Part shown: piece by piece, positions 27,101 through 33,639 of the stretch | Layout of the letters: each line of letters begins with the position of its first letter | How positions within the stretch are numbered: position 1 is the stretch's first letter | Source of the DNA: Candidatus Sulfopaludibacter sp. SbA3 | GTDB lineage: Bacteria > Acidobacteriota > Terriglobia > Bryobacterales > Bryobacteraceae | Direction: 5' to 3' | Assembly (NCBI GenBank): GCA_945890485.1 | Contig: CAMDCN010000013.1 | Location: 123,809 to 187,808 of the forward strand | Length of the DNA: 64,000 nucleotides | Position numbers and translations under genes: made by a program | The notes under the pieces: generated by a model | What the model saw: the letters and a program-made list of their open reading frames with translations, nothing else | Told to the model about the DNA's origin: nothing | Databases searched by the model: none

Positions 27101-27483
27101 GGGATGGTGGCGCCGAGATCCTGTCCGCCCGCTTTCCGATAGGCTTCGAGGTGGGTCGCCGCGGCGGAGCGATCGCCGTGGAGGAGATCGAGAACGACGA
27201 GCCGGCGGGCGGTCTGTTTGCGGTCCCCGCCAGACTTATCGAGAACTCCGAGGAGTTTAGCGTACGCGTCGCGGGCGGCTGGATCACCGTGGCGATCGAG
27301 GAACTCGGCGTAAAAGGAGAGGGAGACGGGATCGTTGGGAGCGTTTCGGACGGCCTCGGCGAGCAGATCGCGAGCAGCCGTGCTGCTACCCTTGGATTCC
27401 AAGGCGCGGACTTGGTTGGCCAGGTCCTGCCCGTTCGTGATTCCCACAAACCCTGCAACGGACAACAAGAGCAGAAGCCGCAT
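24112..27483 (-). CDS. Large secreted protein of unknown function (TPR-like N-terminus)
   Basis: A 1123-residue protein with a signal peptide (MRLLLLLSVAGFVGITNGQ). Residues about 20-125 look like helical TPR-type repeats (LESKGSSTAARDLLAEAVR, SLSFYAEFLDRHGDPAARD). The rest is mostly alpha-helical with no motif I recognise, and has no membrane anchor or catalytic signature. It is the first gene of a probable two-gene transcript with the VWFA-related protein, suggesting a joint extracytoplasmic role. Similar very long unlabelled proteins are frequent in Acidobacteria. An exact family cannot be named. Confidence 0.85.
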   Translation of the reverse strand: MRLLLLLSVAGFVGITNGQDLANQVRALESKGSSTAARDLLAEAVRNAPNDPVSLSFYAEFLDRHGDPAARDAYAKLLGVLDKSGGDRKQTARRLVVLDLLHGDRSAAATHLEAYRKAGGQDLGATIPEPKPRTTGQEWTAVEIPGPLRSFNRMAALSPDLPEEEILPALARNVVTNGYQAANSSEGLEQTEFLKLVVRYLTQARELAKLAGDARKIQIDQCDSAITGDLLKVLGYRMRGACGAEVVLETVNASRAFLTIDSGFPLAELETALRSNRPFSYPYASTSVPILYNSEYWLGAKEKVQGEFIDAFLSDPQLCRLYLGVSKLDRETADKMKASIPVMRLKAFSHVLDFFGGMFYIRDGKAVVPGGPKAEAIWAELAGASPSDPAAFFERLVAKDDGWLCSYFDSISRIAGPVQEFLTQPARLRRYYGAVKGRLTSPGPARPVFRANTDLLLLTTRLRLDPDGSAHVPGNVEIWKNLFVKHPHGKYDGKLTKSAVGWKESDDVIEALFALSRKAVENEPLRIYMALSDMNRRRAKPLLPATVDRLAREYRTFGAQYPVLNETPRLTDETIISYLDLLTAEASIRDQGVRADAAGTLQALVSFWQIFLRQGSIPEADADKVFNQITQAFAKVKSERDVFNAGVEGVKTLLSATKSRPEVSPQDRMLDLLAGFDAEMESESHITLVQDLMKVFEAQRLVSLKAIFDLSEHLDAIGKGAKVDPAIVARVAQRLADVQLPRAGLSGVEKNSLIFGYYAERHIENQRKLNLRAAIEKAAGNPERLADIKASLAPLLRDTLVGLNYAHYAPPGAQILYTNPIFVRSHDFLGMQGANQTWRHTEVVGTGWPASAGGRLVGSLVSLSYALAEAEQNFLIPSREQALIWGDLVPQMVQSAKVPRYWEVTPNQLHFTALHLRYADALLAEAAMNEGLRTRVVETLQQQAPPARARLVGRLLADGAVVKALENVTPAEAFVLAMRLVGTEGVGDQDLAGEIRRLAKASPESVNYPTISRLFGSPKPTLTNSYQPELLYLRTFPTLMGYSSRVMAESWESSALYYASIADALYMNPGQLNVVIPEWTRSTVERIFATHLEDWPALLRSLRQVGHDAVNKRTKVASAAGLE

Positions 27484-27616
27484 CGTTTTACCGTCCCTTA
27501 CACATATTCAACAACCAACCGAGCTATAACGATAACACCATTAAAAAGCCGGACGAGGCTCACTGATCAACGAGCCTCTTGCAATGGATAGAGTTAACAA
27601 ATATGTCGGAAGGCGC

Positions 27617-27649
27617 AAAAAAAGGAGAGCGCCGGGGGAGGCGCTCTCC
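27617..27649 (-). terminator. Rho-independent terminator
   Basis: On the minus strand a 10-bp perfect GC-rich stem (27640-27649 with 27624-27633, six-base loop) is followed by seven T (27617-27623). It lies about 35 bp after the stop of the 585-residue secreted protein gene and ends that transcript. Confidence 0.88.
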
Positions 27650-27683
27650 TGGAGTGAGGAGGACGTAGAACGAGGAATTTGGC

Positions 27684-29441
27684 CTAGTGGACCAATTGTT
27701 CGCCGGACCCGGAGCCTGCGGTGGTCATCGGATCCGCCACCCTGTTGCGGTCCGGAATGACTAGCGCCTGGTAGCCCTGGGCGAGTTTGGTGCTTCCGAA
27801 GTCGCTGACGAAAGCGTAGCCGTGAGCGAATTGGAAGTCACACGTCACCATCATGTACCCCTGGAAATTGGGACGGGCCCCGGAGACGGTGAAGGTCCAC
27901 TGTTCACCACCTGGGATGACGGGACTGGTGAGCGGTGGGTATAGGGCCTGTGTGGCTGGAGTAAACGGAGACGGGAAGAAAGTGCTCGTACATCGACCGG
28001 TCTGGGGTTGGGTACCCATGGTGTCACGAGAACTGTTCGCGATGGAAACTCCGGTGTCGAACCCGGCCTGATTCGTTAAGAACTGGAACAGCAACGTCGT
28101 GCGGCATGCGTTGAAGACAAAGGCTGGCACTGCCGTGAGGGTGCTGACATGGCGAGGAATCAGATCGGTAGCCGAAGCCGAGGCGCTACCGCCTTGGGGG
28201 CCCAGTCCACCGGTGATGCTAACCGTTCCCGCGGAAGGCTGCGGCGCACCAGCGAACGCGACAACGACCCCGAAGGAAACCGTTTCCACGGTGTTCGTAT
28301 CGGTCTCGAGGATTTCCCAGTTGACCTCACCACTTGCTGGCACTGGCGCGATTCCGCCATCTGCCGTGGAACTGTTCGCCACAGCGGAAAACGGCAACGT
28401 GGGGCTGGCCGTCAGGCGCGCGTTCGTTGTTGTGACATTGTTCGTGTTGACCGAGGAACCGAGTAGGGTTTCGCGGGTCGTGACGAATAGCTTTACATTC
28501 GCCGGTATATTCGTGAAGACCGCTCGCAGAATGGTGCCGCTGTCGGCCAATCCGATGCGATTGAGTCCGTTGACCGCCGGGAACGCAACATTGTAGAAGC
28601 CGCTTTCATTGGCATAGTTCAATTGGGGATCGTCCTGCGAAAACACTGCCGCCGGGTTGGCGACCGAAGTTGTGGCCGACCTCTTCTTAAATGCGCCAGG
28701 AAAGTTCGGCGTCTCGGAGAACTTGAGCAGCATGCTGCGGCCGCCTGGCGTGGAGAACTGTGCGGCGCTATTGTTGGCCAAGTCAACGTTCGTTCCAGTA
28801 CAGGTGACGAAATTGAGGGCGCTGGTCAACGCGCCGTCAGTGGCCGAACGCAGATCGAGGGCAATGCCCGGCCGTACCGTCGCAACCGTCTGTTGCGGGT
28901 TGGCGAACGTGCCTACCGCCGCGCCGGTCACGGAAAGAAAGACGAGCGCGGATCCCGAGGTGGGGAGGCTGTTCGTATTCAACCGAATGTTTTTGAACCG
29001 CAGGATGCGCTGGGCGTTTGGCCCGGGCGGATTGAGTGGGATGTTGGACCAGGAGAGGGAGTTGAAGGACTCGTAGCGACCCTGGAATACATTGTCCGTA
29101 TTGCCACAAACTGCATTCACGCAAGGAATTTGCTGGGCGGCGGTCGGGTTGTCAATCAAGAGAACCGCTTCGGTGATGGGCGGCGTGGCAGCGGCAACGA
29201 TACGGCTCGTCACGGCTGTATTGAAGAACATACTGACGCTAATTGTGGGGAATGGGCCGGCGGTAACCGGGGTCCCGCCCGTGCAGGAGACAAAAATGTC
29301 GCCCGCGAGTTCGGTGACTCCACCCTCCCGGATTGTGCTGGCGGCAGGTGGCGTGGCGGTGCACGTCATGCTCTGGGCAAAACTGGTGACCGAAAAAACG
29401 GTGAGGGCCGATCCCAGAAAAAACAGCGATTTCATGGACAT
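27684..29441 (-). CDS. Secreted protein of unknown function, Acidobacteria-type
   Basis: A 585-residue protein from the ATG at 29441, preceded by GGAAGGAG; the longer frame to 29507 lacks such a site. A signal peptide (SLFFLGSALTVFSVTSFAQ) leads into a beta-rich, Ser/Thr/Asn/Ala-rich chain with several cysteines (CTATPP, SCTGG, CVNAVCGN). The C-terminus contains FLTNQAGFDTGVSIANSS and GYMMVTCDFQFAHGYAFVSD, a segment I associate with other acidobacterial secreted proteins without function. It could be a surface or adhesin-type protein. It has its own terminator downstream and sits next to Tad-like genes but is separated from them by another terminator. Confidence 0.82.
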   Translation of the reverse strand: MSMKSLFFLGSALTVFSVTSFAQSMTCTATPPAASTIREGGVTELAGDIFVSCTGGTPVTAGPFPTISVSMFFNTAVTSRIVAAATPPITEAVLLIDNPTAAQQIPCVNAVCGNTDNVFQGRYESFNSLSWSNIPLNPPGPNAQRILRFKNIRLNTNSLPTSGSALVFLSVTGAAVGTFANPQQTVATVRPGIALDLRSATDGALTSALNFVTCTGTNVDLANNSAAQFSTPGGRSMLLKFSETPNFPGAFKKRSATTSVANPAAVFSQDDPQLNYANESGFYNVAFPAVNGLNRIGLADSGTILRAVFTNIPANVKLFVTTRETLLGSSVNTNNVTTTNARLTASPTLPFSAVANSSTADGGIAPVPASGEVNWEILETDTNTVETVSFGVVVAFAGAPQPSAGTVSITGGLGPQGGSASASATDLIPRHVSTLTAVPAFVFNACRTTLLFQFLTNQAGFDTGVSIANSSRDTMGTQPQTGRCTSTFFPSPFTPATQALYPPLTSPVIPGGEQWTFTVSGARPNFQGYMMVTCDFQFAHGYAFVSDFGSTKLAQGYQALVIPDRNRVADPMTTAGSGSGEQLVH

Positions 29442-29547
29442 AGCAAACTCCTTCCGGGGCTGATCATAAAGACGACCCCCCTTCAGGGATACTGTACCCC
29501 AAAACATTTCGGAATGGAATTGTTGACTTAGGTCCAGATAAGCATGA

Positions 29548-29576
29548 AAAAGGCCGGTCGAAGGAGCGACCGGCCG
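29548..29576 (-). terminator. Rho-independent terminator after tadG-like gene
   Basis: A 9-bp perfect stem (29568-29576 with 29553-29561, loop of six) is followed on the minus strand by five T (29548-29552). It lies 25 bp beyond the stop of the TadG-like gene and closes the three-gene Tad-type operon. Confidence 0.85.
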
Positions 29577-29601
29577 AGGGCGACATCCTGTGGCTCAGAG
29601 A

Positions 29602-31101
29602 TTACTGGGCCAGCCGGAGGATTTCCGAGGCGATTCGGGCGAAGGCGTTGCCGAGATCGGCGGAGGATGGGGCGAAGATATAAAGACCGTTCACTTTTGT
29701 GTTGTCGTAGCTGGATGAGTCGAGGTCGTTGGCCATCCGTTGGAGAAGTTCGTCATCAACCCCTCCGTTGCTACCGAGACCGATCGTGTAAGTAACGATC
29801 CCGAGGTCGGGGTTATTGCGGGCAGTGGCCGCAGCATTGTCGGCGAGGTTCATACCGATTTTGGCGATGTTGGTGGGGCGGTCGAGGCGGAGGTAGCCCT
29901 GATAGGCGTGGCCGGAGCCATTCGTGAGCAGCCCACTCTGATACCCGGTGGTATTCAAGCCATTGGCATCCTGCCAGGGTACGTAGGCGAGGTCGTAGCG
30001 CGCACGTTTCTGGGCCTGCGACATTTGACAATTCGTGCGCTTGGAGGAGGCGATCATCGGCTCGCCCGTGTAGGACGTGGCGACCGGGTTTACAAGGCCA
30101 TTGGTATCCCCACTGGAGTTGTTGATATCGCCGCCGGTAATCACTCCCAGCTTTGGCGCGAACGTGCCCCAACCCCACTGGTAGCTCTCCTTGCCGGTAT
30201 CGTCGCGGCAGGTGCTCTTGGGGACGTTGCAATAGACACCGGTGCCACCGCAAGGTCCGCCGCTGTAATCGCGCCTCTGGTCGGCGAGCGTTTTTATGGG
30301 GAATCGGGCGGTGAAAGCCGTTGGCACGCCGTCCGTGAAGAAGACGATCATGTTCAGCGCCAAGGGCTGATTGATGCCCACCAATTGCTGATAGGCGTTC
30401 CAATAGGCCTGCGAGGTATTGGTCCATCCACTGCAAGTGACCTGGTCGATGGCCGATGTGAGAAGCGCCCCGGAATCCTTGAACTGCTTGGTCGGAGCGT
30501 ACGCATTGTAGACGCTGGCACCAAAGCTGATCATTCCCAACCGGTCGCGGCCGTTGACGAACATGTTGACGAACGTCTTGGATGCGGAAATCATGTCGGC
30601 GCAGGGCTGACCCTGCATGGAGCCAGACCGGTCAAGTACCAGGATCAGATTCACATCCCGGCGGGAGGCCCGTCCGGTGGAACTGGCGAGGGCCGCCGAC
30701 GTTCCGATGTAGCGCATAAAATACAGCGGCGCGTTGGCGGTCGCCGTGGCCGTGACGTTGAGCGTATTCAGCGTGGCCTGTGTGACTGTGATGGTCGGAG
30801 TCGCGCTGGTGGTGCCCATGTATCCGACCGGGAAGTTTGCGTTGAAAAAAGCAGTACCGCGTTGGGTGGCGCCCGCTGTTTGCTCAGCTAGCGTGAGCCC
30901 GAGATTCAGGTTGCGGGCGGTGGCGAGGGCAGCTGCGTCACAGGCGGCGCTCAGCTTGGCTCGAATGAGATACAGCATTCCGGCGTCGATGGCTAAACCG
31001 ACGATTGGAATCGTAAAGATCAGCATGAACGCCATCAACATGATAGCGATGCCTTTCTCGCGGGCGGCGCGTGCTTTTGAAATGGGTACCGTTTGAGCCA
31101 T
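29602..31101 (-). CDS. TadG-like pilus-assembly protein with VWA domain
   Basis: A 499-residue protein with an N-terminal TadG/Flp-type segment (KGIAIMLMAFMLIFTIPIVG near residues 15-34, then AACDAAALATARNL), which anchors it in the inner membrane. Residues about 150-499 form a von Willebrand factor A domain with an intact MIDAS (LVLDRSGSMQG) and VFFTDGVPTAF. TadG-type proteins act as minor pilins or assembly factors of Tad/Flp systems, or in mechanosensing adhesins. AAGGAAGGAGAC precedes the ATG. Third gene of a TadE-TadE-TadG operon; no TadA ATPase, secretin or Flp pilin lies in this window. Confidence 0.9.
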   Translation of the reverse strand: MAQTVPISKARAAREKGIAIMLMAFMLIFTIPIVGLAIDAGMLYLIRAKLSAACDAAALATARNLNLGLTLAEQTAGATQRGTAFFNANFPVGYMGTTSATPTITVTQATLNTLNVTATATANAPLYFMRYIGTSAALASSTGRASRRDVNLILVLDRSGSMQGQPCADMISASKTFVNMFVNGRDRLGMISFGASVYNAYAPTKQFKDSGALLTSAIDQVTCSGWTNTSQAYWNAYQQLVGINQPLALNMIVFFTDGVPTAFTARFPIKTLADQRRDYSGGPCGGTGVYCNVPKSTCRDDTGKESYQWGWGTFAPKLGVITGGDINNSSGDTNGLVNPVATSYTGEPMIASSKRTNCQMSQAQKRARYDLAYVPWQDANGLNTTGYQSGLLTNGSGHAYQGYLRLDRPTNIAKIGMNLADNAAATARNNPDLGIVTYTIGLGSNGGVDDELLQRMANDLDSSSYDNTKVNGLYIFAPSSADLGNAFARIASEILRLAQ

Positions 31102-31116
31102 CGAGTGTCTCCTTCC

Positions 31117-31749
31117 TTAAAAAATGCTGCGTTGGTAGACGTAGGTGTTCGTTCGGTAGCCGGGCATATCGAGCTCGGGCGTCCGGAAATAGGCTTCGGC
31201 GACGAAGGCGAACTCACCATCGCCGAGATTCATCACGGCGTCGAAGGCATCCGAACGGGCCGTCGAATTCGCAAGATAATTGGCGGCTGTGATGCTACCG
31301 TCCGTCGTGATGATGGACGAGGCCGGAGTTCCGAAGCTGCTTGAAGTAAGCGTCGAGTTGCCAATGACAATCCGCTTAATGATGACGTGACGGTTGTAGT
31401 TGGGGCACGCGGAGGTACTCGAATAGGTAGGGACGCACTGCGACGTGCCCGCTTTCATAATCTGAGTCAGAATGACAGTGCCATTCCCGCCGGTCTCGGT
31501 CATCCCGAGTCCCCGCGAAACACGGACGATCAGCGCCTTATTCTGGGAAGTAGAAAAATCTACGTAGCGCATAAACATGGAACCGGCGTCGCGTGCGACA
31601 ACGGCAGCCTGCACCGACTTGGTCAGGCTCATACCTACGGAGAAGACGCCGAACATGATCGGCAGCAGGAACACAATACAAAGCGAGAATTCGATGAGTG
31701 AATTGCCTCGTTCGGAACGATTCGGAGAATGGGGAAGAGTCTTGCGCAT
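31117..31749 (-). CDS. TadE-like minor pilin
   Basis: A 210-residue protein with the TadE signature: ERGNSLIEFSLCIVFLLPIMFGVFS near residues 13-37, with the conserved Glu at the +5-like position of the hydrophobic helix (written here as ends: ERGNSLIEF and LPIMFGVFS). The remainder is a globular extracellular domain with a cysteine pair (SQCVPTY, SACPNY). It lies 15 bp upstream of the TadG-like gene and 9 bp downstream of another TadE gene. Confidence 0.87.
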   Translation of the reverse strand: MRKTLPHSPNRSERGNSLIEFSLCIVFLLPIMFGVFSVGMSLTKSVQAAVVARDAGSMFMRYVDFSTSQNKALIVRVSRGLGMTETGGNGTVILTQIMKAGTSQCVPTYSSTSACPNYNRHVIIKRIVIGNSTLTSSSFGTPASSIITTDGSITAANYLANSTARSDAFDAVMNLGDGEFAFVAEAYFRTPELDMPGYRTNTYVYQRSIF

Positions 31750-31758
31750 GGGGGAGTC

Positions 31759-32253
31759 CTAGCGGCAGGGCGGGGTGGCGGTTCCCGGTAAGCTTTCCGT
31801 GCGGTCAGCCGCCGTCACCGTGATGCTGAGAGGCGTGCTGCTGCGAATCAATGGCGCGATCCAGTTGTGACTGTAGTTCTCCACCGAGACTTCGACGATG
31901 TTCCCGGCCGCGTTGCTACCGACTCCCGTCACCGTTTGGCTTAGGTTGGACGGCGGATGATAGGTTACCTTGATCAGCGAATCGTGCGTGTTGTTTAGAA
32001 AGCCAGCCGATGAGTTCTTTACCACCTGGCGAATCGACGCGTCCTGACACATTCCCGACATGGTCTGGTAGGTGACCGCATAGCGGACGCCCTCGCGGAC
32101 CGCGTGTTGAAACGTAGCGCGCATGAAGATCGCCAGGGAGTAATCCGAGATGGCGAACAAAATCGCAAAGAGCGGTACAAAGACAAAACCAAATTCCAGC
32201 ATGGCGTTGCCAGACTGCTTTCGCCGCCGTGCTGATTGGGGAGTAGCTGACAT
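31759..32253 (-). CDS. TadE-like minor pilin
   Basis: A 164-residue protein from the ATG at 32253; the frame extends to 32310 without a better start. The TadE motif is SGNAMLEFGFVFVPLFAIL near residues 14-32, followed by the usual RATFQHAVREGVRYAVTYQ segment. A cysteine in MSGMCQD and one near the C-terminus could pair. It is the first gene of the three-gene Tad-type set; the promoter must lie in the roughly 85 bp before it. Confidence 0.86.
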   Translation of the reverse strand: MSATPQSARRRKQSGNAMLEFGFVFVPLFAILFAISDYSLAIFMRATFQHAVREGVRYAVTYQTMSGMCQDASIRQVVKNSSAGFLNNTHDSLIKVTYHPPSNLSQTVTGVGSNAAGNIVEVSVENYSHNWIAPLIRSSTPLSITVTAADRTESLPGTATPPCR

Positions 32254-32336
32254 AGGATCCGTGGCAGTGTGCCTAAGCACAACAATAGAGTAGGGACTCG
32301 CCGGATCCAATGGAGCACCGTACCTAGATACGGTTC

Positions 32337-32359
32337 AAAAATACCTTAGTGCTAGGGTA
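32337..32359 (-). terminator. Possible terminator overlapping the lgt stop
   Basis: On the minus strand TACCCTA and TAAGGTA can pair (one mismatch, loop GCAC) and are followed by five T (32337-32341). The stem overlaps the lgt stop codon. It is weaker than the other two terminators seen here. Confidence 0.45.
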
Positions 32360-33140
32360 CTGCCTGAGCGGTTTTTGCCTTAGAAGCGCGCCATAAGTAG
32401 ACTGTTCCGGCAATCGCAAAACCCAGGCTCATCCACTGCGTCAACGATAAACCGCTCTGCAGACTCTGCTCGTGGTGACGTACGAACTCCACAAGAAACC
32501 GAACGGCCGAGTAGGCCGTTAAGTAGAGTCCGATCAGCGTTCCGGGGCGCTGGGGCGCGAGGGACATCCGGTACAGAATTACGAAAAGCACTAATTCTGC
32601 CACTGATTCGTAGAGCTGCGTGGGGTGGAGCGGGACCCCCAGCGGCGTTCCACTAATCGCGGCGGCGTCAGGGTTGGTGTAGCGTACCGCCCACGGGCGT
32701 TCGCAGTAGGCGCCATAACAACAGCCTGCCGCGAAGCAGCCCAATCGGCCAACCGCATGGCCCAGCGCCAAACCGGGTGCAAAAACGTCGGCCACCGGCA
32801 AGAACTGCAGCTTTTCTCTTCGGACATACCACCAGGCCACGATCAACGAAAGAACCAGGCCACCCTGGAAGACACCCGCGGCCTGCAACGTGGCCATCGT
32901 GAAGATCTCCTGCGGCCGCTGGGCATAGTATCCCCAGTCAAAAAGAAACATCGCCAACTTGGCGCCAATCATGCCCGCGAAGACGACATAAAGGACTAGA
33001 TTGGTGATCTTCTCCGGATCCATGCCATTGCGGCGGGCGATCCGCGTGGTCACCATGAGGCCGAGCAGAACCCCGGCGGCGACGAGTAGGCCGTAAGTGG
33101 GCAGAAAGAAGTCACCGCTCGAAAACAGCTTAGGCAGCAT
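32352..33140 (-). CDS. lgt: Prolipoprotein diacylglyceryl transferase
   Basis: A 262-residue integral membrane enzyme from the ATG at 33140, preceded by GGAGAAGAAC; the longer frame is a shadow of lspA. It transfers diacylglycerol from phosphatidylglycerol to the lipobox cysteine of prolipoproteins. Visible marks are about seven membrane segments, GMIGAKLAMFLFDW, the Lgt signature region HAVGRLGCFAAGCCYG, WAVRYTNP and HPTQLYESVAELVLF. Its start lies 11 bp inside lspA, giving the operon ileS-lspA-lgt, which unites the first two lipoprotein maturation steps. Confidence 0.95.
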   Translation of the reverse strand: MLPKLFSSGDFFLPTYGLLVAAGVLLGLMVTTRIARRNGMDPEKITNLVLYVVFAGMIGAKLAMFLFDWGYYAQRPQEIFTMATLQAAGVFQGGLVLSLIVAWWYVRREKLQFLPVADVFAPGLALGHAVGRLGCFAAGCCYGAYCERPWAVRYTNPDAAAISGTPLGVPLHPTQLYESVAELVLFVILYRMSLAPQRPGTLIGLYLTAYSAVRFLVEFVRHHEQSLQSGLSLTQWMSLGFAIAGTVYLWRASKAKTAQAVP

Positions 33141-33633
33141 GTTCTTCTCCGCGCTGCCGCCAGATATCCAGGAGCAGCAAACCCGCACCGACGCAGATGG
33201 CGCTGTCGGCAACATTAAAGACCGGCCATTGGTATTCGCCGATGTATACCAGGAGGAAGTCGGTGACGTAGCCGCGCAGGACGCGATCCCACATGTTCCC
33301 CAGCGCTCCGCTGAGCACCAGAGCCAACGCCAGACGGACCCAGTTGGATTGCTTATCGTGCTTGCGGAACGACAGCACCAGCATCCCGGCGACGACGAGA
33401 GTGACCACACCCGAAAAGCCGATCAGGACGAGGGCGCGGATATGGTCCGGCGCATCGTTCAGCAGACTGAACGCCGCTCCCCGGTTCTGCGCATGCACGA
33501 TGCTAAAGAAACCAGGAATCACCGGATAAGCGTCCCAGAAATTGACGCGCGCTTCGATGAGGCGCTTGGTAGCCCAATCGAGCGCAAAGACCGCCGGGAC
33601 GATACTGACGATGGCCGCTTGGATTCGCGTCAT
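33130..33633 (-). CDS. lspA: Lipoprotein signal peptidase (signal peptidase II)
   Basis: A 167-residue membrane aspartyl protease; the ATG at 33633 is preferred over a TTG two codons earlier. It cleaves signal peptides of diacylglyceryl-prolipoproteins. The catalytic region is intact: QNRGAAFSLL, then GALGNMWDRVLRGYVTDFL and FNVADSAICVG, holding the two catalytic Asp. Four membrane segments are seen. It begins 6 bp after the ileS stop and overlaps lgt by 11 bp; ileS-lspA linkage is common in bacteria. Confidence 0.95.
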   Translation of the reverse strand: MTRIQAAIVSIVPAVFALDWATKRLIEARVNFWDAYPVIPGFFSIVHAQNRGAAFSLLNDAPDHIRALVLIGFSGVVTLVVAGMLVLSFRKHDKQSNWVRLALALVLSGALGNMWDRVLRGYVTDFLLVYIGEYQWPVFNVADSAICVGAGLLLLDIWRQRGEEHAA

Positions 33634-33639
33634 AAACAA

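Noticed and set aside
28623..29531. 302-codon frame antisense to the secreted protein
   Set aside because: No domain and no ribosome-binding site; the minus-strand gene has signal peptide, Shine-Dalgarno and terminator.
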